From the NCBI RefSeq assembly GCF_050003625.1, contig NC_134398.1:113622145-113686144 (forward strand): a stretch of DNA of 64,000 bases. Reading direction: 5' to 3'. The notes beneath the pieces were generated by a model, which worked only from the letters and a program-made list of their open reading frames with translations, searched no databases and was not told the origin of the DNA. Below are positions 1 through 13,165 of this stretch, piece by piece (the first letter of the stretch is position 1; each line of letters begins with the position of its first letter). The translations under genes were made by a program, and so were the position numbers. The stretch is from Haematobia irritans. Taxonomy: Eukaryota > Arthropoda > Insecta > Diptera > Muscidae.

Positions 1-345
1 GTAGATATAGCTCCCATATATATGTATTGCCCGATTTCGGCAAATGGGGTCACGTTGCACTTTTTTACTAACCGATCGTCGTCAAATTTAGCACAAAATA
101 ATCTTCTGTATCACCCTTTAAGTCTGAAAATTTCATCGAAATCGGTTCAGATTTAGATATAGGTCCCATATATATGTATCGCACGATTTTGCCAAATTAG
201 GTCATAAAACCCTTATTTATCAACCGATCTTACTCAAAGTTGGCTAAATGTAATCTTCTATAGCACTAACTATATGTGCAAAAAATCATCGAAATCGGTT
301 CAGATTTAGCTATAGCTCCCATATATGTACCGCCCGATTTTTCTA
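1..345 (-). repeat. Fragment of tandem 'gctatatctaaatctgaaccg' dispersed repeat
   Basis: About two and a third units of a roughly 150-bp repeat, each carrying TTTAGATATAGCTCCCATAT (starts near 1, 150 and 300). It is the reverse complement of the units at 56440-57900, so it is an internal piece of the same Helentron-like repeat family. It runs off the window start. No coding capacity. Confidence 0.8.
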
Positions 346-382
346 AATAAAATAAAACTCAATTGAACAAATAATACAATGT

Positions 383-503
383 TTGTACTATAATTTTCTC
401 GAAGAGGAGCGGAGCGGAGCGATTTTTTTTTTCTCGGAGCGGAGCGGTTTTTTTCTCCAGAACGGGAGCGGAGCGAAAAAAATGCACCGTTTCGGATCCC
501 TGG
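383..503 (-). repeat. GGAGCGG-rich repeat end, hAT-like terminus
   Basis: GC-rich island of GGAGCGGAGCG blocks separated by T- and A-runs, ending (read on the minus strand) with CAGGGATCCGAAACGG. A related copy is at 52390-52499. The CAGGGAT start resembles hAT inverted repeats, but no second end or target duplication was found. Confidence 0.5.
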
Positions 504-514
504 TTTTAACTGCA

Positions 515-980
515 CAGGAAGTTCATTTGAGTCAATTTTTTATAACGATCTTTTTTCATATTTTTAATGGGAAATTTATTTTTATTTGTTTCAAATAGGT
601 TAAAAACATATTAAGAATTAATAAATTGGTACAAATTATTTAAATTTAGCTGAAAAAAATTTTAAATCCTTTCTAGAAAAATTTCGATTTTTTGAAAATA
701 TTTGATGACAAATGTTCCAGAGAAGCGTTATAATGCATTAAAAATCATAAAAAAATTATTTATTTGTCGAAATATCACAAAAATTCTTAATTCACATCCA
801 AAACACTGAATTCACCTCACACTTTAAGAAGTGATGCAAATTCAGTGCAGCGGCTGTTGAAATGGTGGACATCCGTCCTATGACAATCCCATGTTAATTT
901 CATCGCTTCAATTTGGCACCACTTCCGGATCCAAAAAGAACATTTTCACTACTTTTTTGGCGACGCTTTTTTGCAGGGTG
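515..980 (+). repeat. Dispersed repeat R, copy 1
   Basis: Matches 36360-36741 in the same orientation (shared blocks such as GTTTCAAATAGGTTAAAAA and GAAATGGTGGACATCCGTCC). The right end reads GCAGGGTG followed by TA. Read inward it is CACCCTGCAAAAAAGCG, fitting the CAC-plus-A-run terminus of many MITEs here. The left end was not resolved. Confidence 0.55.
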
Positions 981-982
981 TA

Positions 983-1464
983 TGGTACTTTTGACAAAAC
1001 AACATAACGCGACCTAAGAATGATAAGGTTCTAAGTGAAGAGAGTATAGTTCGTGGCAAATTGAAGTTCAATATTTAAAATGCTATATTTTTTATTTATG
1101 GTACAAAATAATTGAACTTTTATACAGACCATTATATTTTCATTATTTATATGATGCTCGATTAAAAAGTTAGATTTTGGTCAGGAACTCCGAGTTGCAA
1201 AAGTTAAGATTTTGCAGTTAGAACTTTAGCCTTCTAAAATAGCAATAAATATTCAATTATCTGGTTCTAAGGTATATTAGAACCATATCATTCTGAGTAA
1301 AAATGGAAGTAATGGAAAATTTGGAAAAATTGAAGTAATGGAAAATTTATTTAGAAAAAACATAAAACTAGCCTTCAACGCAATCACAAAAATGTATTAC
1401 AAATCAAAATTGCAAAAAACATAACTTATTGGTACAATAATAAAGTAGTTTTTCTTAAATCTTT
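983..1464. other. Unassigned AT-rich stretch
   Basis: No convincing reading frame, repeat match or RNA gene seen. It lies between repeat R and the 3' end of the transposase relic and may be flanking DNA of that transposon. Confidence 0.4.
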
Positions 1465-2562
1465 TTATACTTCTGTTATATTAAAAGTGGTCTTATAAAA
1501 ATCCAAGTCTTGTGGCGCCATAAATTTTAGCATTAGCTTTAAATCTTTTATTTTTTCTGCAGATAATACTGGTTTTGTTGTCATAACTTTTGACATGTTG
1601 GCTATAAAAACGGAAATTTAGTGTCTTCTTTACCTTTAGTGTTGCGGTGGGCACGTTCCGAAAGCCTTATATTTACGGTTCGAAAGGCTGATTCTCCATG
1701 ACAAAGCTTGTATTGAATTTCAGGTAAACTTTGTGTAAATCTTAATGAGATTACTTTAGAAAATGGTACCTCCTTGTAATTATAAAAACTTTGAAGCTGT
1801 ACTATAGTCCCTCAAATCTGTAGCTTGCATTTGAATAATTTTGTAAGGTTGTTTTCTGTTTACCAGTTTTAATAAACGGATTAATCCAACAGGTGAATAT
1901 ATTTCTGTGGTGCGCATTGCTTTCTCGATACACGAATGCACATGATCTATTTCCTGGATACAGGAATGTCCCGGTACTGAGAACTTCATAAAAATTTGAT
2001 CCATATCTTTATGGTCTTGCATAAACTCCATCAAGCATTTAGACATGTGAGAATTTCTGTTTTGAGGCACACATGAGTCACTCCACAGTATAAGTTCCGT
2101 CAGAATGTTTTCCTCGACCACACAGTCTAGAATCTTACGCAATGCGCTAGCAATATCATTTCCAGCTCTGTCAGATAAGGATTCATTCCATATAGCACAA
2201 TACACTTGATTAGTTAGTGAGAATTTAGCTTTTAGATAATAAATATTTAGCTTGCGTCTATAAAAAAACGAACTTATTTCTGCTCTAGGACAGTTAATGA
2301 TATTTTGCAAATCAAAGTTTAATATCGGAATATTACCATTTTTATCTACATCTCTTTCTCTCCGCATTGAATCTTTATTGACAATATGTATATCGTACTT
2401 ACTCATTTGACTTTCGGGTATAGCCAAATTGTGTTTTTTGCAGTTTGTAAAACTCTCACATACGTCACATCGGTCACTTTTTGGAATGTAAAAGACAATA
2501 TGAAATTCTGTGTTAAACACCCAACGGTATGTTGATTTTTTTGCGGGTTGTATGTCATTCAC
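1465..2562 (-). pseudogene. Frameshifted transposase-like relic (SDSC-QNRN family)
   Basis: The main open frame (1780-2562) encodes 260 residues. In order it has a CDVC pair near residue 33, FDLQN near 83, SDSCVPQNRN near 160 and IDHVHSCIE near 205. Homology does not stop at the TAA near 1780: the next frame continues as YKEVPFSKVISLRFTQSLPE, and a third frame gives KIKDLKLMLKFMAPQDLDFY with a stop at 1465. So two indels broke the gene. The arrangement matches a large insect protein family with an RNase H-like fold and probable transposon origin (I believe the domain now called DUF7869, from memory). The N-terminal part is missing: just upstream lies a hAT-MITE end (2573-2639). The three acidic positions in FDLQ, SDSC and IDHVHSCIE could be the catalytic triad; that is inference. 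Confidence 0.6.
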
Positions 2563-2572
2563 TTTACACCAA

Positions 2573-2639
2573 TCTGTACCTTTTTGCTCAAAAAATACTT
2601 TTTTTGTACTTTCTTAAAAATTGTATTTTCCATCCCTGA
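2573..2639 (-). mobile_element. End fragment of the CAGGGATGG hAT-MITE
   Basis: Reverse complement of the first 67 bp of the MITE at 20163, ending CCATCCCTG at 2639. The other end is missing. It abuts the 5' side of the transposase relic and the broken left side of a D element, so it may mark where both were truncated. Confidence 0.65.
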
Positions 2640-2904
2640 TGTTCATACTCGACTCCGCGTTCTTCTTTTGTTAGAGTTTTTGAACTCCTTCCAAATTTCA
2701 AACTTTTATACCGAAAACAGTTTCTTCGTTACAAAATTTTTATTTTTGCAATAAAAAAAATAATATTTTATCCAAAAGCTCAGTCCATTTCATTTATATC
2801 AAGCACTGTTTCTGACTGTAAATCTTTAATAATCCACATTTCGAAGTTTCATTATATATTTTTTTTTAAATATAAATGTGTAAATTAAAAAAAAAATGGC
2901 GTTC

Positions 2905-2972
2905 GGTCGGAGCAGGGATTGAACCCACGACCCTTTGCATGCAAGGCGGACATGCTAACCACTGCTGGCCAC
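2905..2972 (-). repeat. tRNA-Ala-like module in D element
   Basis: On the minus strand an A-box-like GTGGTTAGCATG is followed by a loop CTTGCAT that would place UGC (Ala), then a B box in TGGGTTCAATCCC. The acceptor stem does not close, so this is a tRNA-derived element rather than a working tRNA. Confidence 0.5.
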
Positions 2973-3094
2973 TGGCCAACAAATATATGTTTCTGTTGAA
3001 TAATGTTTTCTTTGCATGGGCTCGTGGGCGCTGTAAACTATGCTATATAAATGTAACTTATAACGATAATTGCCTACTGGTGACTATAACAGCT

Positions 3095-3160
3095 ACGTAG
3101 CCCAGTGAATAGTGTGTTGGTTTACAAACTCTATGGTTCGATTCTCCGTCCAGGCGAAAG
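3095..3160 (+). repeat. Second tRNA-like module in D element
   Basis: Plus strand: GTAGCCCAGTGAATAG resembles an A box and GGTTCGATTCT a B box, about 35 bp apart. Divergent from the module at 2905. Stems are poor, so a pol III promoter relic is the likely reading. Confidence 0.5.
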
Positions 3161-3524
3161 GTAAAATTTAAAAAATTTATAAAATTTGATAATTTCTTCA
3201 ACATTATTTGTATTACAGAAAAAGGTGCCAAGAACAAAAAATTTCGTGGAAGTGAAAATTATGTGAGGGAATGAGCACAATCGTCTTTGGGGAAAATTCT
3301 TCCAAGCATATAATATTTTTGGGCTCAAAATGCTTCCAAACATATAATATGTTCACATAAAACAAACATATTAATGTTTCGGCAGTAACCAATAATATAT
3401 GTACTTCCAGCAAAATATGTTTGGAACATACGTTAGAGAAGTGATTTGTTTTTTTTTTAAGGTTTATGTGTGCGGATGATGTCAAGATTTTTCTCGATCC
3501 TATTGAGCAAAATTTTTCGATGTG

Positions 3525-3888
3525 ATTTTCGTAGAAATTAGGTAGAATGCTTTCCATATATTAGTTAACATTTTCCTATATTTAGGTACCACTATACTAA
3601 AGAATGAACAAATTTAACTGAGTTGAATTCATATATGGAATGATTTCATTGAACTTTTTCATTCATTTGGAGAAAACTTACAAATTTGTGGTAAAGCTTT
3701 TACTTCAAAATTATAACAGCTTACCTTCGTTTTTAAATACAATTTTCTTGATTTATATAGGCAAGTTTTAATTCAATAAAAGACATGTTTTATTAATATA
3801 TTAAATAATGTATTACGGATCAACAGCATCAAGGGCTTGTTATTCACGAAAATTGATAGACTTATTGTTTGTTATTTATGTTCAATAA
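3525..3888 (-). mobile_element. MITE A fragment, diverged
   Basis: Diverged copy of the block at 4205-4840 (shared GAATTCATATATGGAATGAT, AAAGACATGTTTTATTAAT, TTATTTATGTTCAATAAT), missing about 270 bp. It stops exactly where the (AT)n tract begins. Confidence 0.7.
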
Positions 3889-5519
<1,631 letters not shown>

Positions 5520-5521
5520 TA

Positions 5522-6535
5522 TTTATGGTGCATTCTAAAGAGAAAATAATAAGTAAAAATTTTGTTAAAATTCTTAGTTTTCGAGCTATCGATCGTTGAA
5601 AATTCAAATATTTGACCGTTGTTTCGAAAAATAGCTGCATTTTTTACAAAATTTTAGACTAAACATGCATATTAGGAACAAATGGTGTATTTTAAAGAGA
5701 AAATGTGAAGTACGCATTTTGCCCAAAATGCTTAGTTTTTGAGATATCGATCGTTGAAAATTTATTTTACCATTTTTTCGGAAAATGGCTGCATTTTTGC
5801 AAAATTTAAGACCTAAAATGCATATTGGGAATAAATGGTGTATTTTAAAGGGAAAATATTAAGTAAAAATTTTGCTAAAATGCTTAGTTCTCGAGATATC
5901 GATCGTTGAAAATTCAAAAATGTTACCACTTTTTTGAAAAATGGCTGCATTTTTTTTTTAGAAAATTTAAGACCAAACATGCATACACACAAAAAAATTT
6001 CACGAACATTTTTCCAATTAAAATTTTAATTGAGTTTTAAAAAATATTCAATTAAAAATTTAATTGATTCAACAAATTTTTTAATTGAAACAAAAATCAA
6101 TCACAAAAATAATAGTATTAATTAATATTTTAATTGGATCAATTAACTTTTTAATTGACCTTCAATTAATTTTTTAATTGATACTATCATTTCTGTGATT
6201 GAAGACATCTCAATAAAAAATTAATTGGATCAATTAATTTCGTGATTGAATCAGAAAAAAAATTTTTTGTGTGTATTAGGAATAAATGGTGTTTTCTAAA
6301 CAGAAAATGTTATGTAAAAACGTTGCCCAAAATGCTTAGTTTTCGAGATATCGATAATTAAAAATTCAAATATTTTAGCACTTTTTCAAGAACGACCGTA
6401 TTTTTGACAAAATTTAAGACAAAACATGCATATTGGGAATAAATGGTGTATTTTAAAGAGAAAATTTGAAGTGCAAATTTTGTTAAAAGTGCTTAATTCT
6501 CGAGATATCGATTATTGAAAATTCAAATATTTTAC
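5522..6535 (+). repeat. Satellite units, left palindrome arm
   Basis: Units of roughly 155 bp around CGATCGATATCTCGA and AATATGCATGTT, the same satellite as 13166-15238. Interrupted by a MITE at 5986-6273. Confidence 0.85.
5986..6273. mobile_element. 288-bp MITE with CACACAAAAAAATTT termini
   Basis: Inverted termini CACACAAAAAAATTT and AAATTTTTTGTGTG, flanked by TA on both sides (5984-5985, 6274-6275). Neighbouring satellite units read GCATATTAGG at this point, giving the empty site. The interior is almost only AATTAAAA/TTTTAATT palindromes. A mirrored copy sits at 9846-10133. Confidence 0.85.
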
Positions 6536-6537
6536 CA

Positions 6538-6690
6538 CACGCAAAGAAAAAAAGAAAACGTTTGGAAAACGTGTACCGAAAACGTTTTTCTTTTGTTAGA
6601 GTTAGAGAAATTTTTATCACCAAAAACATTCGTTTGTTACAATTTTTTTATTTTTTCAATAAAAAAAATATATATATATCATAATTATTC
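6538..6690 (+). mobile_element. D-like relic in left arm
   Basis: Starts CACGCAAAGAAAAAAAG inside a satellite unit, then carries TTTTGTTAGAGTTAGAG and a block resembling D elements near 2655-2760. The right end is unclear. Confidence 0.45.
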
Positions 6691-7009
6691 GAACAAAGGT
6701 TTAATGGATGGTGACACAATGGTGACGAATGGTGGTATTATATAAAACGGGAGCATTCTCATTGTAATAGTTGGAACCGAAAATGGACAATAACTTATAA
6801 AGGTCCATTCTGATAAAACTGGACTTCGTAAAACTTAGTAAAAGAAAACATCCTTTATAAAAACATAAAAATAGGAGTACGACAACGGTTGTAAACCAAC
6901 GGTTTACAACGGTAGTTTTTTATACATAGAAAAACATTGTGATTCAATAACAAAATTAAACGAACTAATTGGGCGAAATTCGTAAAATTTACTTGCCCTT
7001 AAAGGCTGT

Positions 7010-7205
7010 ATTAAGTTGGCATTATCGCGCTAATATAGCAAAATATTCAGGGTTACTTTTCTTTAATAATTTATTTTAATGAAAGTAGACATCTTCAATT
7101 CTTGCTTTGGGTCATTCCCCACCATGCTATAATAAAATTATCTAAAAACTTATAATGTTATTCTGCTTTTACAGAATTATTTTTGCTTTTATGTTAGCGG
7201 AATCT
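7010..7205 (+). repeat. MITE G-like relic
   Basis: TATTAAGTTGGCATTATCGC followed by TTTCTTTAATAATTTATTTT and CCCCACCATGCTATAATAAA, similar to the G elements at 16503-16683 and 42850-42992. Mirrored at about 8914-9109. Confidence 0.5.
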
Positions 7206-7757
7206 TTAGGAATAAAGCATGACTTATTCTTTTTTGCTGTGTTGTTTCTTTGTTTAGTCTTGGTACTAGGTTTGGGTTGGCCACCAAAGTAGTGTGCCAA
7301 CGGAAAATTATGGTATTTTCGCAAAAACAATCTTATTTAATGATTGTTCACATTTTGACGCAATATATGCTTTTTTCACTTCAAATTTATTTATTTGTCC
7401 TTAATAATATGTCCTTAATATTGTGTAAGTTACGTGTTCAAAGTTTTACTTTAATCTTTCAGATACATTTTTTCAGTGTTTAATATCCCAATGGACAGAA
7501 TAAAAATGAACCACATTTTCATGTATCGTGGATGCTCAATTTGTTATTAACATAGAAATGTTTAAACACTGCCACATTTCAGCCAAATATTGTTTTTTAT
7601 GACAAAGAAAAGACAAGCCAAAGCGGAATGGACGACGCGTTCAAATTCCGTTGAGATCTGGCAACCTTTTGTTTATGTATACAAACCGTTCTGTTTGAGT
7701 ACATGTCCCAGAAGTAAACGATACGTAGAGGAAGGACCCCAAATAAAGCGATATATA

Positions 7758-8000
7758 GTTAGGTTAGGTGGCAGCGTGATGTATCAGGCTCACTTAGACT
7801 ATTCAGTCCGTTGTGATACCACATTGGTGAACTTCTCTTATCACTGAGTGCTGCCCGATTCCATGTTAAGCTCAATGACAAGGGACCTCCTTTTTATAGC
7901 CGAAACCGAACTGCGTTCCACGTTGTAGTGAAACCACTTAGAGAAGCTTTGATACCCTCAGAAATGTCGCAAGCATTACTGAGGTGGGATATTCCACCGC
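7758..8000 (-). repeat. LINE-tail SINE, left arm
   Basis: Read on the minus strand it starts at the GCGGTGGAATATCCCACC hairpin, passes a TATAAAAAGGAGG box, and ends CCACCTAACCTAAC. Its last 65 bp or so match the 3' end of the LINE at 44583. About 90% identical to 29657-29906. The palindrome axis lies about 60 bp beyond its start. Confidence 0.7.
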
Positions 8001-8025
8001 TGAAAAAACAAAAAAATAAAAATAA

Positions 8026-8032
<7 letters not shown>

Positions 8033-8089
<57 letters not shown>
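8033..8089. repeat. (AT)n at the palindrome axis
   Basis: A-run, about 26 TA dinucleotides, then a T-run, flanked on both sides by CAGCGGTGGAATATCCCACC in opposite orientation. There is effectively no spacer between the arms. Confidence 0.95.
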
Positions 8090-8101
<12 letters not shown>

Positions 8102-8118
8102 ATTTTTTTGTTTTTTCA

Positions 8119-8361
8119 GCGGTGGAATATCCCACCTCAGTAATGCTTGCGACATTTCTGAGGGTATCAAAGCTTCTCTAAGTGGTTTCACTACAACGTG
8201 GAACGCAGTTCGGTTTCGGCTATAAAAAGGAGGTCCCTTGTCATTGAGCTTAACATGGAATCGGGCAGCACTCAGTGATAAGAGAAGTTCACCAATGTGG
8301 TATCACAACGGACTGAATAGTCTAAGTGAGCCTGATACATCACGCTGCCACCTAACCTAAC
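8119..8361 (+). repeat. LINE-tail SINE, right arm
   Basis: Mirror copy of 7758-8000; plus strand from the GGTGGAATATCCCACC hairpin to CCACCTAACCTAAC. The TATAAAAAGGAGG box is at about 8221. Confidence 0.7.
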
Positions 8362-9581
8362 TATATATCGCTTTATTTGGGGTCCTTCCTCTACGTATCG
8401 TTTACTTCTGGGACATGTACTCAAACAGAACGGTTTGTATACATAAACAAAAGGTTGCCAGATCTCAACGGAATTTGAACGCGTCGTCCATTCCGCTTTG
8501 GCTTGTCTTTTCTTTGTCATAAAAAACAATATTTGGCTGAAATGTGGCAGTGTTTAAACATTTCTATGTTAATAACAAATTGAGCATCCACGATACATGA
8601 AAATGTGGTTCATTTTTATTCTGTCCATTGGGATATTAAACACTGAAAAAATGTATCTGAAAGATTAAAGTAAAACTTTGAACACGTAACTTACACAATA
8701 TTAAGGACATATTATTAAGGACAAATAAATAAATTTGAAGTGAAAAAAGCATATATTGCGTCAAAATGTGAACAATCATTAAATAAGATTGTTTTTGCGA
8801 AAATACCATAATTTTCCGTTGGCACACTACTTTGGTGGCCAACCCAAACCTAGTACCAAGACTAAACAAAGAAACAACACAGCAAAAAAGAATAAGTCAT
8901 GCTTTATTCCTAAAGATTCCGCTAACATAAAAGCAAAAATAATTCTGTAAAAGCAGAATAACATTATAAGTTTTTAGATAATTTTATTATAACATGGTGG
9001 GGAATGACCCAAAGCAAGAATTGAAGATGTCTACTTTCATTAAAATAAATTATTAAAGAAAAGTAACCCTGAATATTTTGCTATATTAGCGCGATAATGC
9101 CAACTTAATACAGCCTTTAAGGGCAAGTAAATTTTACGAATTTCGCCCAATTAGTTCGTTTAATTTTGTTATTGAATCACAATGTTTTTCTATGTATAAA
9201 AAACTACCGTTGTAAACCGTTGGTTTACAACCGTTGTCGTACTCCTATTTTTATGTTTTTATAAAGGATGTTTTCTTTTACTAAGTTTTACGAAGTCCAG
9301 TTTTATCAGAATGGACCTTTATAAGTTATTGTCCATTTTCGGTTCCAACTATTACAATGAGAATGCTCCCGTTTTATATAATACCACCATTCGTCACCAT
9401 TGTGTCACCATCCATTAAACCTTTGTTCGAATAATTATGATATATATATATTTTTTTTATTGAAAAAATAAAAAAATTGTAACAAACGAATGTTTTTGGT
9501 GATAAAAATTTCTCTAACTCTAACAAAAGAAAAACGTTTTCGGTACACGTTTTCCAAACGTTTTCTTTTTTTCTTTGCGTG
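8362..9581. other. Right-arm mirror of 6538-7757
   Basis: Contains the reversed G-like relic (about 8914-9109) and D-like relic (about 9430-9581). The rest, with its partner 7206-7757, has short open frames but no domain or repeat match that I recognise; AATGGACGACGCGTTC and similar GC-richer words suggest an old insertion. Confidence 0.4.
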
Positions 9582-9582
9582 T

Positions 9583-10596
9583 GGTAAAATATTTGAATTT
9601 TCAATAATCGATATCTCGAGAATTAAGCACTTTTAACAAAATTTGCACTTCAAATTTTCTCTTTAAAATACACCATTTATTCCCAATATGCATGTTTTGT
9701 CTTAAATTTTGTCAAAAATACGGTCGTTCTTGAAAAAGTGCTAAAATATTTGAATTTTTAATTATCGATATCTCGAAAACTAAGCATTTTGGGCAACGTT
9801 TTTACATAACATTTTCTGTTTAGAAAACACCATTTATTCCTAATACACACAAAAAATTTTTTTTCTGATTCAATCACGAAATTAATTGATCCAATTAATT
9901 TTTTATTGAGATGTCTTCAATCACAGAAATGATAGTATCAATTAAAAAATTAATTGAAGGTCAATTAAAAAGTTAATTGATCCAATTAAAATATTAATTA
10001 ATACTATTATTTTTGTGATTGATTTTTGTTTCAATTAAAAAATTTGTTGAATCAATTAAATTTTTAATTGAATATTTTTTAAAACTCAATTAAAATTTTA
10101 ATTGGAAAAATGTTCGTGAAATTTTTTTGTGTGTATGCATGTTTGGTCTTAAATTTTCTAAAAAAAAATGCAGCCATTTTTCAAAAAAGTGGTAACATTT
10201 TTGAATTTTCAACGATCGATATCTCGAGAACTAAGCATTTTAGCAAAATTTTTACTTAATATTTTCCCTTTAAAATACACCATTTATTCCCAATATGCAT
10301 TTTAGGTCTTAAATTTTGCAAAAATGCAGCCATTTTCCGAAAAAATGGTAAAATAAATTTTCAACGATCGATATCTCAAAAACTAAGCATTTTGGGCAAA
10401 ATGCGTACTTCACATTTTCTCTTTAAAATACACCATTTGTTCCTAATATGCATGTTTAGTCTAAAATTTTGTAAAAAATGCAGCTATTTTTCGAAACAAC
10501 GGTCAAATATTTGAATTTTCAACGATCGATAGCTCGAAAACTAAGAATTTTAACAAAATTTTTACTTATTATTTTCTCTTTAGAATGCACCATAAA
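9583..10596 (-). repeat. Satellite units, right palindrome arm
   Basis: Mirror of 5522-6535, with the same MITE at 9846-10133. The orientation is minus relative to the main array, because TTGAATTTTCAACGATCG units here read in the array direction only after MITE A. Confidence 0.75.
9846..10133. mobile_element. 288-bp MITE, mirrored copy
   Basis: Exact mirror of 5986-6273 with TA on both sides. It was present before the palindrome formed. Confidence 0.85.
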
Positions 10597-10598
10597 TA

Positions 10599-13163
10599 CA
10601 CCCAGAAAGAAGTGCCTTCGAAACTAAAGGAAAAAATGTTTATAAATTTAGTTTATCCATTTTATTTCCATTCAGTTAAATTTTTGTGTGAAATAAAAAA
10701 ATTTACTTCTTTCAGTTAAAAAATCCTAAACTTAAAGCAGTTAGGAATAGTTCATTAACTAGAATAAGGCATGGCATTTTACTAATACTGTTTTCTTCGC
10801 TGGGTATAAGAATTTACTACTGAACAAGAAAATTTTATTCACTGATAACAAACCATTCGTAAAAATAAACAAAAATCGAACTAAAACCAAGTTTCCTCAA
10901 ATTTAGTAAAATTTCATACACATCTATAATACTGACTTCCTTTATTATAGAAAGCTTATCATACATACGAATAACACTTGGCATAGAAAAATATTTTAGT
11001 TCATTCGTACTAAGAAGTATTCAATCCTTTCAAAACTTAAGGAAACACACTTGTTAGAATATAGGAAATTTTCCTATATTTCTTTTATCTACCTGTAATC
11101 GATACCTGTCATCGATGTAATCGATACGTTTGCGCGTGGGTTGTTTTTTTTTTAGTTGGAATCGCGTTGTTATGGTATACGGAGAAATTGTTAAAAAAAT
11201 AATATAGTAAAATAATATAATAAATAACAAGTAAAATATTTGTTATTTTAAATTAGTGAGAAAATTTTCGTTTTTTCAAAATTATTGAACATAAATAAAA
11301 AACAATAAGTCTATCAATGTTCGTGATGGTGTATAAAGAAAGAAAACGGCAACAGAATAACAACCCCTTTATTCGTCTTCGTTTTGTAATCTACGATTAT
11401 TAGGTAACATTCATACAGTGACGCTAACCTTTTGTGAAAAAATTGGTTTATGATTTTTTATATTTGTAGGTATTGAAATTGTAAAAGGAGGACAAATCGT
11501 TACGCAGCATCTTATTGAAAGTGAAAGGAACAGGAAGAAGAAAAGCATTACGTTTTACAGTTGGTAACTTTACATGGAAATTGGAAATAGTGGAATAATA
11601 AACTAATATTTCAAGGTCAGTCGGTGCTGTTAATTCTTAATAAATATATTTAATATATTAATAAAACATGTCTTTTATTGAAGAAAAAATGCCTATATAA
11701 ATAAATAAAACTTTATTTAAAAACAAAGGTAAGCAGTTCTATTTTTGAAGTAAAAGGTTTACCACAAATGTGTAAGATTTGTCCAAATGAATGAAAAAAA
11801 TATTATAAAATCATTCCATATATGAATTCAATTCAGTTAAATTTTTTTATTCTGTAGTATAGGGGTAGATAAATATAGGAAAATGTTAACTAATATATGG
11901 AATGCATTCTACACGCACAGAAAAACCATGTTTGGACATGGTTGCCGCATCCATTTAATGCTTATCTAGAGCATGTAATTGCCGCGAAAACCATGTATTT
12001 TGTCTTTGTAAAAAAAGTTTTCGAGCGGAGAAAAATATATGTTGGCAATAAGCATTTAAATGGTTCTCAAATGCCGCAAACATGTTTTATCATTTAAATG
12101 ATAGAATTTGAAACCATTAAATGGTCGGGAAAATCATGTTCCTGACCATTCCATTTTTTTACTTTTTTACAGGGCAAAAAGTATTTTTATAGGTTGAGTA
12201 TAGACATGTCTAGAACCATTACATGGCCATAAATACCATTTACATTTTTTAACTTTTTTGCAGCGAAAAGAATTTTATAAAAACATTGACCAGGTACACA
12301 CGATTTTCATTTTGCGCGTCAGTCGTGTGTTGATTGTTTCTTGGAATGGACGGAGAATACGGATTTTTTGTGTTTTGTGTTAATTTATTTATTCAGAAGT
12401 GGCACGTGGTTTTATGTGACCACAAAAAAAGGAAAGTGTAATTGAAAAAATGTACCTGTTTTTTGTTCTGTATTTTGCAATATGGTATCATTTATTTTTA
12501 TTTGCAGTTACATGATGTCTGCGTTTGTACATTTGATGAGCACGATGTAAATATGGAATAATTACTTATTGTTGAAATTGAAATAAAATAGAGTGTGTAA
12601 AAATATATGAAGTCTGCTTGAACGGCATTATAAATACAAATAAACAATGAATTAGTGTATAAATAAACAAAAACAAACAAAGTTAATTTTGTGTTTTCTT
12701 TTCTCAAGTGGCGTCCTTTTTTCGACGATGAAAAAAGTTTTTTCATAAAGATCAAAACATTTTAGGTTGTGACCATGTTCTTTTAACTAGGAGAAAAGCA
12801 TTTTTAATGAATACCATAACATTTTAAATCGTGACCATTGTCTTTTCATTCAAACAAAATTCTTTTTATCAATATAATAACATTTTAGATGAGGACAATT
12901 ATATTTTTCTTAGAACCACGTTCACTGAGCCAACATGGTTGCAGGTTAAAATGTTACATGGTCGCCGCAAAAATAGCTCCTATCATATTATTTTGCTCTT
13001 CGAATAGGATTGTGACAATCATGTTTCTTCTCTGCGTGTACCTAATTTCTACGAAAATCATATCGTTGAAACAAATAAAAATGTCTTTGGCGCTATACGA
13101 AGTTCAACTTTCTTCACAATGAGTTCGTTTTAACTTAAAGAAGTGGTCAGTTTTTTCTGGGTG
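10599..13163 (+). mobile_element. MITE A, complete, with MITE B inside
   Basis: Termini CACCCAGAAAGAAGTG and TTTTTTCTGGGTG with TA on each side (10597-10598, 13164-13165). Satellite units elsewhere read ATATATACCCAATATG, so the empty site is visible. Without the nested B element it is about 1436 bp. A second copy is at 40480-41492. No transposase frame is seen, so it is non-autonomous. Confidence 0.85.
11912..13038 (+). mobile_element. MITE B (1127 bp) inserted in MITE A
   Basis: Termini CACGCACAGAAAAACCATG and CATGTTTCTTCTCTGCGTG, TA duplicated at 11910-11911 and 13039-13040. The other A copy has the unoccupied GCATTCTACCTAATTTC at 41363-41379. Subterminal DNA repeats GACCATTTAA and CCATGTTT several times, possible transposase-binding words. 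No gene seen. Confidence 0.9.
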
Positions 13164-13165
13164 TA

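Larger units (their letters stand above)
2640..3470 (+). mobile_element. MITE family D, partial copy
   Basis: Same order of blocks as the complete copy at 62353-63662 (TTGTTAGAGTTTTTGAA, the two tRNA-like modules, then CATATGTT-rich DNA), but lacking the left third. The right terminus is degenerate (TGTTTTTTTTTTAAGG near 3450-3465). Confidence 0.7.
8060..11939 (-). repeat. Right arm of 7.76-kb palindrome
   Basis: Mirror image of 4179-8059. Beyond 11939 the sequence stays coherent: it continues through MITE B and the far end of MITE A into satellite. The right arm is therefore probably the parental copy and the left arm the derived one. Confidence 0.95.

Noticed and set aside
12270..12330. 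Promoter with TATAAAA and TCAGTC initiator inside MITE B
   Set aside because: Spacing of about 45 bp is too long for a TATA-initiator pair and no frame follows.
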